Origin: Trichopria drosophilae
Lineage: Eukaryota; Arthropoda; Insecta; Hymenoptera; Diapriidae
Assembly (NCBI GenBank): GCA_030407085.1
Contig: CM059584.1
Location: 90,595,501 to 90,659,500, forward strand
Reading direction: 5' to 3'
Length of the DNA stretch: 64,000 nt
The position numbers were made by a program, and so were the translations under genes. This document shows positions 21,584-32,328 of the stretch, in pieces. Numbering within the stretch: position 1 is the stretch's first letter; every line of letters begins with the position of its first letter. The notes beneath the pieces are model-generated. The model worked only from the letters and a program-made list of their open reading frames with translations. It made no database searches and was not told the DNA's origin.

Positions 21584-22980
21584 CGAGATTGGTCTTGAAA
21601 TTTTTGTTATTTTACCACCTATTTATAGATACATTAATCTGTTGCTTCCATCACGCGACGCACGAGGAAAGTTCATACGAAAATGATAAATTATATTTTT
21701 TTAAAAAGCTACTTCACTCAATTAACCCTTCATATCTTTGTTTATATTCACGGGACATTAATCGGACTAGGTATCATATTTCCAAAGATATGTTGGTTAG
21801 AAATTGTACCTAAAATCTAAGTGATATTCTATGTGCCGCGGAAATAAAGTCGTTATGAATATAAAATTTTCTAAAAGGGTCCTGTAAGATTTAAGCATTC
21901 GCGCACTTTTATACCTACAGAATTACTCGACAAATCAATATTCGGTTCCAATATTGCACAAAACTCTTAATTCGGGTAGTGTCTAGCAAAATATAATGAT
22001 AACTTAAGTTTTAATATAAAATAATACTAAGTTTTGCGTATTTTTTCGAGAATCACTAAAGTTAAAAGTTCTGTGGATTTTCCCATATATGCATGTACAT
22101 TCTTTATCAACGATGTAACGCGTCGTTCGTATTAAAAAAGGAAAGAAGAACCCTACATTTTGTAAAATAAACTGGGATAAATGAACGAAACACAGGCGCG
22201 GAAAACGACGTCTCATTCGCACGTGCGACAGACGACCGCCATGACCAACCTCATCTGCCTTGGTGATTAACCGCGTAAAACTGTCGGAGTGCACTTTGCG
22301 GAACTGCGGACGAACCAGGCAGGAGTGAGAGAGAAAAAGTGTCGGAACCGAGAGATGGCGTGAATGGCGCGGAATTCAAATGTGACGGGCGGGCTGTCAG
22401 TATGAAATGGACGAATGATATTTGAAAAACTGACAGTTTCGTCCAAAATTCCGCATAATGCATGAGCGTGTTGTGTGCACCCTGAGAGAGTCGAAGCCTA
22501 TAATAGGACTTCCGGACGTAATAATCCGGACCGAATCTAGCCACAAGGTCGTCAAGACGGGTCCGGAGTCCGAGCAATTTTCAAAAATCAACCTGCGGTG
22601 TTTTTCGTCGACTTCGACCAACCCGGTCGAAGTCACAAGGTGTGCGTAATCCACTCCCTACATTTTCATCCTCAACTGGAACACAATTTTGCCGTCTGCT
22701 TCTCCTTTCGAGATACGCGAAGCTGCAGGAAGCAGAGACGGCTAAACATTCGATTACTCAGGGAGCCGCTCACTAATCAAATCTTCACTTCGACCGGCGG
22801 ATATTTTGACGGTCATCAAGACGAAAAACTAAAAAAGCCGACGAAGAGCAACTACGAATGGATCCTGCAAAAAAAGTAATAACTGCGAACAAAATTAGAA
22901 AAAGACGACGCTCCATCTCTCCGCTAAAATCTGCGCGGTAATGAACAAAATTTGGTATGTTACGTCACTTCTGTTATTCG
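21584..22980. other. no assigned gene; CpG-richer island at ~22200-22900
   Basis: 21584-22190 is AT-rich with nothing to call. 22190-22900 is CpG-richer and includes a hairpin TTCGACC-aaccc-GGTCGAA near 22612. The frames on either strand (22251-22577 and 22598-22879) lack recognisable domains or splice support. It could be an unassigned promoter or leader, or an eroded LTR. Confidence 0.4.
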
Positions 22981-22984
22981 TGTT

Positions 22985-23200
22985 ATTATAACTTTTATCA
23001 GCGTAATTTAATCGTTTGACCTATTTCTTATCCGCGTAAATTGTTCCTTTGACATAAGTTTTATCCACGTAATTTATTTGTTTGACATAAGTTTCATGCG
23101 GTAACTTAAGCTTTTTTTGACATAATTTTTATTCGCGTAACTTAATCGTTTTTGACATAAATTTTTCCGCGTAATTTAACCGTTTGTTATTTTATCCTTG
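22985..23200. repeat. ~37-bp minisatellite
   Basis: The unit '(T)CGCGTAA(T/C)TTAATCGTTTGACATAAGTTTTATC' occurs about six times with small changes. It has no coding content. Confidence 0.75.
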
Positions 23201-23782
23201 TGAGTTAACCATAATGTCTCGTGTGTAATATAATGGTATGATTTATGATATTTTCGATAATGACTCTTACGTAATAATTTATGATATATAAAATTCGATA
23301 TGAATGTCGAATTTCAATCATTGTATATGTACATAAATGTAAATGTGTGTGGTTACTGTCAAAAGATAATGCTCTTGATTGTGTCGCAGAAAATCTAATT
23401 ATAATAGATCTATGTTTTATTATAGTCTGACAATAATATATATGACAAATACAAAATATAATAATGAATATTTTCAACGATAAGTCGATAATATCGTGCA
23501 CAATTTAAATTTATTTCAGCTACATTTTATCCTTAATTCTACAATTTCTATTACCGCTTATGACATGAGCTGTAAATTTTAGCATCGTAGACTGTCGCTT
23601 TCAAAACTGTATTGATATAATCAATATAAACAATGTTTACAAAACATTATTGCTAATGAGCAACAACGTCCAAATGATATTTTTCTTATGTCTCATAATG
23701 TTTTTAGTTTACCGTAAATTTCAGCAAGCTGAATTTCATGTCCGTGTGAGATCGTTTTTGATAAAATTTGCATAAATGCTGT
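23201..23782. other. AT-rich spacer
   Basis: Nothing supportable seen. The minus-strand frame 23205-23501 looks random. Confidence 0.5.
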
Positions 23783-24244
23783 TTAACCCATTAACCTCAA
23801 AAAGGACATTTTTTAGGATCCAATTGCAATAGAGAATTTCGTAATAAAACTGAAGTTAAAAAAATTTGGAAGAAACATATCCTACTATTTTCGAGGTCGC
23901 ACTTTTCAATGGTGCAGTACAAATATGTCTAAAATTTCAATTTATTTATAATTTTTGCATAAATAAATTAAAAATACGATTTTTTCAGGGAAACTTTTTT
24001 CAAATTTCAACTTCTATCCCGGATATCGGGTTTCAAATTACTTAATATGTATCAGAATGGTGGACGCGATAGTTGTACTTAAAAGTTATGCCGGTGGATT
24101 TTTTAAATTTGCGGTTCCGCGACCAAGTTGGCGGCCTAATCGAGAATATTCTTTCCAGATATTCGCGTATGCAAATATAACATGTTTTGAAAAAGAATCT
24201 ATGTAAGACAAAAACGTGTTAATACGTTTTTGAGGTCGCTGATC

Positions 24245-24530
24245 ACGAATCTGAAGTCAGAATTTTGAAATTCAAAATGGCGGATCAAATATGGCGGGCG
24301 AAAATTCGTTAATTGCCTCTATTTTGATGAAACTTGGTACTAGGGGGTAATTTAGGTCGCTGATTACAAATCTGAAGTCAGAATTTTGAAATTCAAAATG
24401 GCGGATCAAATATGGCGGGCGAAAATTCGTTAAATGCCTCCACTTTGATGACACTTCGTACTAGGGGGTAATTGAGGTCGCTGATCGCAAATTTGAAGTC
24501 AGAATTTTGAGATTCAAAATAACCGATTCA
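24245..24530 (+). repeat. tandem ~118-bp modules with YY1/Pho-like core (left arm)
   Basis: Two full units and one partial unit of 'GGTCGCTGAT.ACAAATCTGA', 'AGTCAGAATTTTGAAATTC', 'AAAATGGCGGATCAAATATGG' (shortened here) and 'GGTACTAGGGGGTAAT' lie head to tail. The core AAAATGGCGG matches the known YY1/Pleiohomeotic recognition sequence. Whether anything binds is untested. Confidence 0.75.
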
Positions 24531-24555
24531 ATTCGCCGGAAGAAAATGAGCATCG

Positions 24556-24566
24556 TATAAAACTAT
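24556..24566 (+). promoter_or_regulatory. TATA-like site in the left arm
   Basis: CGTATAAAACTATG lies about 190 bp upstream of the ATG at 24755. The right arm carries the same sequence inverted (near 25417). A promoter pointing inward from each arm is a reasonable inference. Confidence 0.35.
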
Positions 24567-24754
24567 GTTTTTCGAACGTCGAGTTTCTCGCGAGAGAAGT
24601 GTATCGTCGGAAAGGCTAAGTACGCAGAGGTAAATACACTGACAGTTTTTCTAAGGTGTCATTCTCGCATCATTTACTTAACATTTTATAAAAAATTAAT
24701 ACACGATTTATATAGTCCTAGATACTTTTTAAACGTTTTTCTTTCTCAAATGTT

Positions 24755-25027
24755 ATGCATAAGAGAAAAGGAAATACTAAAATATCATTCAATGGTCGTA
24801 TAAAAACAGCCGAAGAAGATGATTATATCGGAGCAGTATATATTTCTAATGCCGAATTCTCCGATGAATCCGATATCACTAATAAAGACGAATCTGATAA
24901 AGATTTATTTACTGACGAAAGTGATTCAAAACTTCATGTACCTTATCCTTCTATGTCCTATAAAAATGTTTTAAAGAATTACGTCTCAAAACAAAAGAAA
25001 ATACAAGTTGATTCTATAATTGGGTAA
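24755..25027 (+). CDS. acidic 90-residue ORF, possible piggyBac N-terminal remnant
   Basis: The ORF starts MHKRKGNTKISF and is rich in Asp, Glu and Ser (SDESDITNKDESDKDLFTDE), ending VDSIIG. piggyBac-family transposases usually begin with an acidic, Ser-rich, low-conservation N-terminus. The host element has piggyBac-type ends, so this may be the surviving 5' part of the transposase gene with the DDD catalytic region deleted. The stop overlaps GGGTAAAT, which could also be a splice donor. The copy at ~57500-57600 preserves only the last third. There is no diagnostic catalytic motif, so function is unproven. Confidence 0.4.
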   Translation: MHKRKGNTKISFNGRIKTAEEDDYIGAVYISNAEFSDESDITNKDESDKDLFTDESDSKLHVPYPSMSYKNVLKNYVSKQKKIQVDSIIG

Positions 25028-25456
25028 ATGATGAAAAAATATATGATAAGTTATTATATGATATTTTACTATATTGTTAGTAGAGATGATAAAAATAAAA
25101 TAATATTGTGTTCTTCGTACCAAGTAGTTGAATTAATTTTTTTTCAAATATTATTAAAAACAATGAGTAATTGATGCTACTGCAAGAAATGAACGTGGGC
25201 ATTCTTCAGACCTTTTAAATATTTTTTTTTATAAGGAAAATCTGTGATAGGGTTGGCGGGTTCGGAAAATGTTAACTATTTTCAATGAAAAATATAATGC
25301 AATTTCAAACTATTCACAACTGTGTGTAAAATTGATATGCAATACCTATTATCATCCGACATATTAGTATGTTGTTTTGAGTTCGAAGAATTGAAATCAG
25401 CTGTGATTCTTAGTACATAGTTTTATACGATTCTCATTTTCTTCCGGGGTATTAAA

Positions 25457-25850
25457 TCTGCCATTTTGAATCTCAAAATTCTGACTTCAGATCTGTGATC
25501 GGCGACCTCAATTACCCCCAAGTATTAAGTTTCATCAAAATAGAGGCGATTAACACATTTTAGCCCGCCATTTTGAATTTCAAAATTCTGACTCCAGATT
25601 TGTGATCAGCAACCTCAATTACCCCCCAGTACAAAGTGTCATCTAAGTGGAGGCATTTAACGAATTTTCGCCCGCCATATTTTATCCGCCATTTTGAATT
25701 TCAAAATTCTGACTTCAGATTTGTAATCAGCGACCTCAATTACCCCCTAGTACCAAGTTTCATCAAAATAAAGGCAATTAACAAATTTTCGCCCGCCATT
25801 TTGAATTTCAAAATTCTGACTTCAGATTCGTGATCAGGACCTCAAAAACG
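25457..25850 (-). repeat. tandem ~118-bp modules with YY1/Pho-like core (right arm)
   Basis: Four units in inverse orientation to those at 24245-24530, read as CCGCCATTTTGAATTTC plus 'ATTCTGACTTCAGAT'. One more degenerate 'GGCCGCCATCTTGGTCGCGG' lies near 25940. The right arm has one or two more units than the left. Confidence 0.75.
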
Positions 25851-26291
25851 TAATAACACGTTTTTGTCTCATATAGATTCTTTTTCAAAACATGTTATAT
25901 TTGCATACGCGAATATCTGGAAAGAATATTCTCGATTAGGCCGCCATCTTGGTCGCGGAACCGCAAATTTAAAAAATCCACCAGCATAACTTTTAAGTAC
26001 AACTATCGCGTCCACCATTCTGATACATTTTAAGTCATTTGAAACCCGATATCCGGGATAGAAGTTGAATTTGAAAAAAGTTTCCCTGAAAAAATCGTAT
26101 TTTTAATTTATTTATGCCAAAATTATAAATAAATTGAAATTTTAGACATATTTGGGCTGCACCATTGAAAAGTGCGACCTCGAAAATAGTAGGATATATT
26201 TCTTTCAAATTTTTTTAACTTCGGTTTTATTACGAAGTTCTCTATTGAAATTGGATCCTGAAAAATGTCCTTTTTGACGTTAATGGGTTAA

Positions 26292-27715
26292 TCAAACACT
26301 TTTGTTAGTTACACACCATTTCAAAGCAACAGAACCCAATAAATTGAACCCAAAATATTCTTTTTCTAACGAATTTATGAGCCTTTTCCGCGTATTTTCA
26401 TCTATTTTTGTTAGTTAAGTCTTTAATTTTTTCCATTTTTTGAACTATATAAAATAAAACACTTCGGCACAAAGGCGCATTTATATGGATGAAACTTCGT
26501 CACAACAATTTTTTGTATTATATGTCTAGAAAATTTGTTCTGTGCACTTAATTCCGCTTGCAAGGAGCATATTGTAACGTGTCGAAGGGAAATGGATCTA
26601 ATTTTATCATACATATTTTTGCCACAAATTCCACAGCTGCAAACTCGTAATCTTAAGTACTCCAATGTGCATTATACCGGATAAAAACCACAAACGATAT
26701 CTAAAAATTTCGAACCGACGCGGACACTATAGTGCCTAACGATTTTTCCGTCCTTTGTCTGTCCCGGCTCGTTGCACTTTTTCACGAGTTAGATTAATTT
26801 TCATAATTTATAATAATTAAACTCGCAAACCCCATCCTTATATAAAAAAACACTGTATTATATCTAATGAAAAGCAATAGGTAATATCATTTTTTATAAT
26901 ATGCGAAGATAATTTAATTGAATTATTGATATCTTGCGTAATGGTAATGTGCGACTACTCATATTTATTATAAACAGAACCTAGCGATATTTGATTTAAT
27001 AAATACTGGGCTAGATTAATAATTAAAGTGTAATAAAACTCTAAATAAAAATTAATAAATATGAAAATACATGCATATCGAAAACAAGAAGAGAACACTA
27101 TATCTCGTCCTTATTTAACATTCGATCGAATTATTCGTTAAATATAACCTTTAATTTTTAGTTCGATATAAACATTCGCATCTCAGTGGTAAAATATTCA
27201 ATATATAATAATTTCTTATGTTAACCCGGCCTTACATTCATTAGAATAAGATTTTAAGTCTCCCATCCAATCTCCAATTAAGTCTCCAATTAAGGCTGAG
27301 GGCTCTGATTGGTCGAAAGCCACAGTTTCCAAAATGTCGTAAAGAAATTAAATATGCTAGGTAGGAATATCCTACATAAAAAGCTCGGACAACACATGCG
27401 AGCACTCTTTCAATTTTCATCGTTTTATTCATCTGTCTGCCGAAATTCGATTTCAAGGAACGCTAAAATAAGTCATTTCTACAAAAGTATACATATTTAC
27501 ATAAGGGTACGTGAGCGTATGACATTATTCCCTTATTTTTCAGTGTTCGATTCTCTGTGAAGAGAATTCGATTTACTAGATTTTAATTTTTATTATTTTT
27601 GCAGTTAACCAATTCTCTGTGAAGTATGTCTCTTTTTAATTTATTTAATTAACCCAATCCTGAAGTCGCGCTCACTCACGAACCTCGAAATAATATGTAA
27701 ATACACTGCTGTATT
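26292..27715. other. no assigned gene
   Basis: Mostly AT-rich. The minus-strand frame 26423-26665 has a Cys/His arrangement (VCSCGICGKNMY...HVTICSL) that faintly resembles a zinc-binding motif, but it has no splice or homology support. Nothing else can be called. Confidence 0.4.
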
Positions 27716-27717
27716 AA

Positions 27718-27765
27718 GTGAGCGGCGAGATGGGCATGCGGGCTAAGGCGTCAGTCTTAATCTCG
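27718..27765 (+). repeat. tRNA-derived SINE head fragment
   Basis: 'GCGGGCTAAGGCGTCAGTCTTA' type sequence (A-box region of a tRNA-like promoter) matches the head of the minus-strand SINE at 31271-31416. The body does not follow, so this is a 5' fragment or a related family. Confidence 0.5.
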
Positions 27766-28303
27766 ACCAACGCGGTTGGTTCTTCGTGGGTATTGTCTCG
27801 GACAAATACGGGATTGTCCCTTCTCTTGTAATTCGACTGTCCTTCCTGGCTTATAAAACCAAATTTGGAAATTATAAATTAAGAATCCAAAAAGGTTCTT
27901 GAGCCTTCATAGGTCTGGAGTTGTCTAGACGTGGCAATATGTTGAGTACATAAAAGCTAAATATTCTATATTTATTCCTTACCAATCGTAGTTGCTATTA
28001 CCTGCTCGGGAAATCAACCTTTTTTCTGAATAAGTCATACAAAGTATACGCGTCCCAAAAAGCCGAGCCAATATTGAGGAGTTTGATGTGGGAGAGTAGG
28101 TAAATGGGGCCTTGAATAAGCTTCTACTCATTATTTGTACTGATGCGATTTTCAACGATTTCCGATTTCAGTCGGATCTGGGTTGAAGGATCAGGTAGAA
28201 TAAATTGAACTATACATTTATACATACGCATGGATTCGGCTTTTTGTTAATGTGTATACTTCAATGAACAATTAATTCGATTTTTCTATTTTTCGAATTT
28301 CAG

Positions 28304-28870
28304 TGTAATGTTAAGGTAGCAGTTATGGGAGCAGCGGGTGGAATAGGTCAACCGTTATCATTGTTGCTGAAGGAATCTCCACTTATATCTCAATTATCAC
28401 TTTACGATATAATTAATACTGCTGGAGTATCAGCTGACCTGTCGCACATTAATACTGCATCAAAAATAAAAACTTTTACTGGACAAGAGCAGCTAAAGGA
28501 CTCTTTACATGAAGCACAGGTAACATTTGATATTTTTGAAAAATTATATACCACCTATTTTTCATGAGTTTACATAAAAATTACCAATTCTGATTAGGTG
28601 GTGATTATTCCAGCTGGAGTTCCACGGAAACCTGGAATGACTCGGGATGATCTGTTTAATACAAATGCATCAATTGTACGTGATTTAACAAAAGCAATAT
28701 CTGAAGTAACACCAAAAGCTTTCATAGCAATCATTTCTAATCCAGTGAACAGTACTGTTCCTATTGCAAGTGAAGTAATGCATAAAAAAGGGGTTTACGA
28801 TCCTAACAGAATATTTGGAGTAACAACTCTCGACATCATTAGGTCTAATACATTTGTCGGTGAAGCTATG
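28304..28870 (+). CDS. Mdh2: malate dehydrogenase, mitochondrial: two internal exons
   Basis: Exon 28304-28519 follows the acceptor TTTTTCGAATTTCAG, and exon 28598-28870 follows CTGATTAG. The 78-nt intron starts GTAACA, and the last donor is GTGCGT at 28871. Both exons are phase 0 and give 163 codons. Motifs: NAD-binding [26 protein letters not shown], the substrate-loop arginines in [13 protein letters not shown], the Asn of ISNPVNS, and [15 protein letters not shown]. This spans about residues 25-187 of a ~335-residue enzyme, which oxidises malate to oxaloacetate in the TCA cycle. The exon with the catalytic His (GGHxG) and all later exons, plus the targeting-peptide exon, are not found in the window. 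Either a long TE-filled intron follows or this is a truncated copy. Reading frames are intact. Confidence 0.9.
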
Positions 28871-29077
28871 GTGCGTATCCTTAATATACATGTTGTTTAC
28901 ATTATCAATATTGGGGAAAATCATTTACGCGAGAAATGAAATCAATTGTAGTATCGAAACTCCCCTGATAAAATTATGATGTTGAAGTTTTTAACGCTGA
29001 CGGCCAACGAATAAATTTTTTGTTTAAACCTCGTCTTGTATAAACCTTATTCATGACAAAAAAATGTATCGAACACT

Positions 29078-29288
29078 AAGGACAGTGGTGGAGGGGGTAA
29101 AATCCGAAAAATACACATAAGCTGCTATAAAAGTTGCAATTACAGTTAGGCCACCCATTCTTTTCTTCGGAGTGTCAATAATGATGGTAATAAAGAGCTT
29201 CATATATTTTGAAGATAAAAACCATAATTGCAATTTTTATGGCAGTCGATGTGTATTTTTCGTCTTTTACCCCCTCCAACGGTACCTT
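29078..29288. mobile_element. short MITE/hairpin, ~210 bp
   Basis: Arms of about 60 bp at each end are inverted copies: 'GGAGGGGGTAAAA', 'GAAAAATACACAT' and 'AAGTTGCAATTA'. The whole can fold into one hairpin. It lies in what may be the intron after the malate dehydrogenase exons. Confidence 0.7.
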
Positions 29289-29685
29289 CCTGCCATTACA
29301 AATTTTGAAAATATTTAAAGTTATTTATTATCATTATTTGTTTGTTTGTTTATTATGGCATAGAGTACAGGCCTCTTTATCCAACTTAATTATATATTAC
29401 AGCGTGTGTTATATCATTATAAACAGAAGGTAAAACTATCGAACCGCTAATTGAAAAACGCTTAAACTTAGAGTTAAATGCACACTAAACGAAAATTTCC
29501 TTATAAGTATATGAGAGCTAGTACAACTGTAGAATAAGTGCTAATAGTATTCATGCCGCTTAGATAATTATACGACTAGAAAACTAGATAAGGATTTCAA
29601 ATTAGCACATAAGCAACCTTTATAATTATAATCACCGCACTTAAACACGAAAGTCGCATTTTTATTTACTGTATCAAATCACGAC
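29289..29685. other. AT-rich spacer
   Basis: No gene or structured repeat seen. Confidence 0.5.
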
Positions 29686-29689
29686 TAAA

Positions 29690-30255
29690 TCAAGGACAGG
29701 CGCTCAGCGCAATCCCAGCAGATACTTGTTCATGAAGAAAAGAAAAACATTTATTTTTAAAAGCAGTAAGTGAAGTGCTCTCACTTGTAGTCGCTGGTAA
29801 ATCATTCCAAAGTTATGTCGATGTTATTAGATACGACTTGGAGTAAGAGTCTAGTCGATGTGCTGGTATTCGGAGTTCTTTCGTACTGGGTCGCGATATG
29901 TGTCGTATAAATATTTTGGAAGGCGAAGATTCATGACGAAGTAAGTTCGATTAATGGGCATCTTTAACCAGTCAAGACGCCCCCGATAAGGTGTTATGTA
30001 CTCACATCTTCGCAGATTAAACATGAAATGGATGCCTGAGTTTAGCATGCGTTCTATTTTATTTTTGATAGCAGAATCGATACCATTATATATGGCGTAA
30101 CAATTATCAAAATATTGAATTTGAACGATTAATGACGAAACTGGCCGAGTTCTCACATTCGTCGACGCGATTTGCATGACTCTCACATGTTCTTTCCCTG
30201 AGAGGGTTTTCTCAATAACAAGACTCAAATTATGAGAAGATTTAACCCATGGGAT
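29690..30255 (-). pseudogene. non-LTR retrotransposon (CR1/jockey-type) RT C-terminal tail
   Basis: The minus strand encodes the post-catalytic end of a LINE reverse transcriptase: SSHNLSLVIEKTLSGKEHV, then IQYFDNCYAIYNGI, then RRCEYITPYRGRLDWL and LRLPKYLYD. After a frameshift near 29840 it continues with FWNDLPATTSESTSLTAFKN to a stop near 29690. This matches the pattern 'R.LG...D..L.W..H', 'DYC...Y.G', 'R...L.WL', 'W N.LP', 'FK' shared by CR1, L2 and jockey elements. It is 5'-truncated, as LINE copies usually are. No poly(A) tail is obvious. Confidence 0.75.
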
Positions 30256-30420
30256 TTGATGGACAAAAGGACAAAGGACAAAGGACAGGTAATTTTCCCC
30301 CGCGTTAATGATAATTATAGTCTGTTTGCGGGTCGGCTCTCGGGTGGAGAGGTACAGGACAAAGACGGTACATGACAGAACTAGATACACAACATAACAC
30401 CCACCCAGAGCCAGTCCCCC

Positions 30421-30683
30421 CTACCCCAATATCGGTACCACCAGCAGATTCGGCGGTCTGTGCCATAGCGAGTACGACGCGGGGCTTATCCCATCTTTAT
30501 CCGAGATAAGACGCACGACGTACCTACCGCGGATAAGACGCTGAAGGTACTGGTAACTGCCGACGGGGGTCGGCAGCTGTCCCAAATTCGTACCTTCGCC
30601 CAGCAAGGTTCCGCGGTTATTCCACACTCGACATAAGCAGAGAAAATTGCACGGACGGGGATTCGACCATCACGGCGACGGGA
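30421..30683 (-). mobile_element. tRNA-derived SINE, head partly deleted
   Basis: The body includes 'TTCCACACTCGACATAAGCAG' type sequence (shared with the copy at 31271) and ends in 'GACGGGGATTCGA' (B-box complement). It then jumps straight to 'ACCATCACGGCGAC', which in the other copy lies ~60 bp further on. The tRNA mid-portion has been deleted at a GA microhomology. Confidence 0.6.
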
Positions 30684-30839
30684 TTTGATGGTTGTAAGAA
30701 GAAATGTGAGGGAGACGATCGAAGTCACTGCTATTCATATAATATCGGCTGCCAATGATTAGGGATCTAGTCTTCTAAAGATTTAAAAGATTAAAAATTT
30801 AAGTTCAACTTATTGTGGGTTTCCCAATCACAGAAACAC

Positions 30840-31190
30840 TGAGCATTACTTGTAATATGATCGACTGCGGTGGAAAAAAAACGAGTGGCATAACTTTATT
30901 TGCAACTTTTATAGCAAATACCGCTTTTTTAAAATCTGACTTCGGATTTGTAATCTGCGGCCCAAAGCGCCCCCAACCAACAAGTTTCAAAAAAAATTCA
31001 TCAGCCATATTGAATTAGCCATTTTGAATTTTTCAAATTTGACTACAGTTTTGTAATCTGCGACCCGAATAACCTCCGAGTAACAAGTTTCAATACAATC
31101 TAAATACTTTTTAAAAATTCATCCGCCGTATTGGATCCGCCATTTTGAGTTTTCAAAATCTGACTTCAGATTCGTAATCAACGACTTAAA
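30840..31190 (-). repeat. diverged YY1-like ~115-bp modules
   Basis: Three units carrying 'GCCATTTTGAATTTTTCAAA' type sequence, 'TGACTTC.GATT.GTAATC' and 'CGACC', in the orientation of the 25457 array. These are more diverged, single-base-substituted relatives. Confidence 0.65.
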
Positions 31191-31270
31191 AAATAAAGCA
31201 TCAAGCCCTAATACAGAATATTTTGCCTCCACAAGAAATTCTATGAATGCCTTTTGATCTCGTTTTCTGC

Positions 31271-31416
31271 AACGCCCAGCAAAGTTCCCAGGTTATTCCA
31301 CACTAGACATAAGCAGAGAAAATTGCACAGACGGGGATTCGAACTCGGGACCTTCGCGACGTTCAGTTCGGGCGGACTAAGACTGACGCCTTAGCCCGCT
31401 GACCATCACGCCGACT
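31271..31416 (-). mobile_element. tRNA-derived SINE
   Basis: On the minus strand the sequence begins GGCGTGATGGTCAGCGGGC (A-box TGGTCAGCGGG, plus-strand 31395-31405). GCTAAGGCGTCAGTCTTAG follows, then the B-box GAGTTCGAATCCCC (31346-31333). The tRNA-unrelated body follows. It resembles a Leu/Ser-type tRNA head. Pol III transcription is inferred from the boxes. Confidence 0.65.
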
Positions 31417-31429
31417 TGCATTTTGACTA

Positions 31430-31740
31430 TACTCGAAGTATTCAAACGTGTATCGAGAAGACGGTGTGGAATACTTCTACTAAAAAATTATATGGCGTTA
31501 TGTGAAGTAGAATATGATGTGTTTTCGAAAATATACTCGTTTTCATAGGGATTAATTTATATTAAGATAGTTATGAAACAACTGAAAAATAATTTGATCA
31601 TTTTTAAATATTAAAATAAATAAAAGTTCATAAGTTATTTAAATTTTTATTTTTTTACCCAAAAATGTTGGATTATACTTATGATATACTAATCATTAAG
31701 GAAAAGATTGCAACAATAGCAGATCAAAACTGTAAAAAAT
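31430..31740. other. AT-rich spacer
   Basis: No gene seen. Confidence 0.5.
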
Positions 31741-31945
31741 GACCTGATCGAGATTACATTTTTGGTCGGCCATATTGAATTCGTAAAATGTGAGTTCAGA
31801 TTCGTAATCAGCGAACTAAAAACCCCTCGAGCACTCAATTTCATCTGGATTAAGTAAATTTTTATATTTTGGTCGGACATCTTAAATCCATCATATTAAT
31901 TCTCGAAATCTGAGTTCAGATTCGTGATCAGCGACCCCAAACTAC
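31741..31945 (-). repeat. two diverged YY1-like modules
   Basis: 'GGTCGGCCATATTGAATTC' and 'GTCGGACATCTTAAATCC', each followed by 'TGAGTTCAGATTCGTAATC' or a close variant. The spacing and order match the other modules. Confidence 0.6.
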
Positions 31946-32328
31946 TGCGCAGTGAGTGAAATCATGATGGGCACGTGAAAAGCGGGAAATGATAGGTAAT
32001 TACAAAATTGGTCAGGGAATCAGGGAAAAGTCGGGGAATTTGAAAGTTGACCAGGGAGAAATAGATTTTAAAAATAACTTAAGCCTTCTCTGTACGGAAT
32101 GACGAATCGATTTGAAACTTGCAGGATCTAATCTATATAGTTTTCCGAAGACAACGAGCACAGTAATAAAAAATTTATATCATAATTCCGACAAGTAATA
32201 TATGTTTAAACCTCACGCGCTGATATTCGTGAGAAAATATCTTCTAACGCTTCAGTAGTCGAGAGAAGTTTTCGGAATCAAAAAGTACTGGTCGCTTCGG
32301 CTCCTTAATTTACATACATCGTGGTGTA
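31946..32328. other. no assigned gene
   Basis: Mixed sequence without recognised repeats. It would be the 3' flank of the putative spliced minus-strand gene at 32329-32840. Confidence 0.4.

Larger units (their letters stand above)
23783..26291. mobile_element. 2.5-kb piggyBac-type fold-back element
   Basis: The element 23787-26287 is flanked by TTAA (23783-23786 and 26288-26291). It starts CCCATTAACCTCAAAAAGG and ends with the near-complement CCTTTTTGACGTTAATGGG. Arms of about 790-870 bp are roughly 90% complementary by eye (23787-~24575 and ~25420-26287). Each arm holds two to four tandem copies of a ~118-bp module containing AAAATGGCGG. The ~845-bp centre carries a 90-codon acidic ORF and an inward-facing TATA-like site. 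A partial inverted copy lies at 56940-57610. The TTAA plus CCC terminus is diagnostic of piggyBac-like mobilisation, and the full transposase is absent. Confidence 0.85.

Noticed and set aside
22251..22577. 108-residue minus-strand frame in the CpG-richer block as a gene
   Set aside because: No domain, splice support or start context. The plus strand is equally open there.
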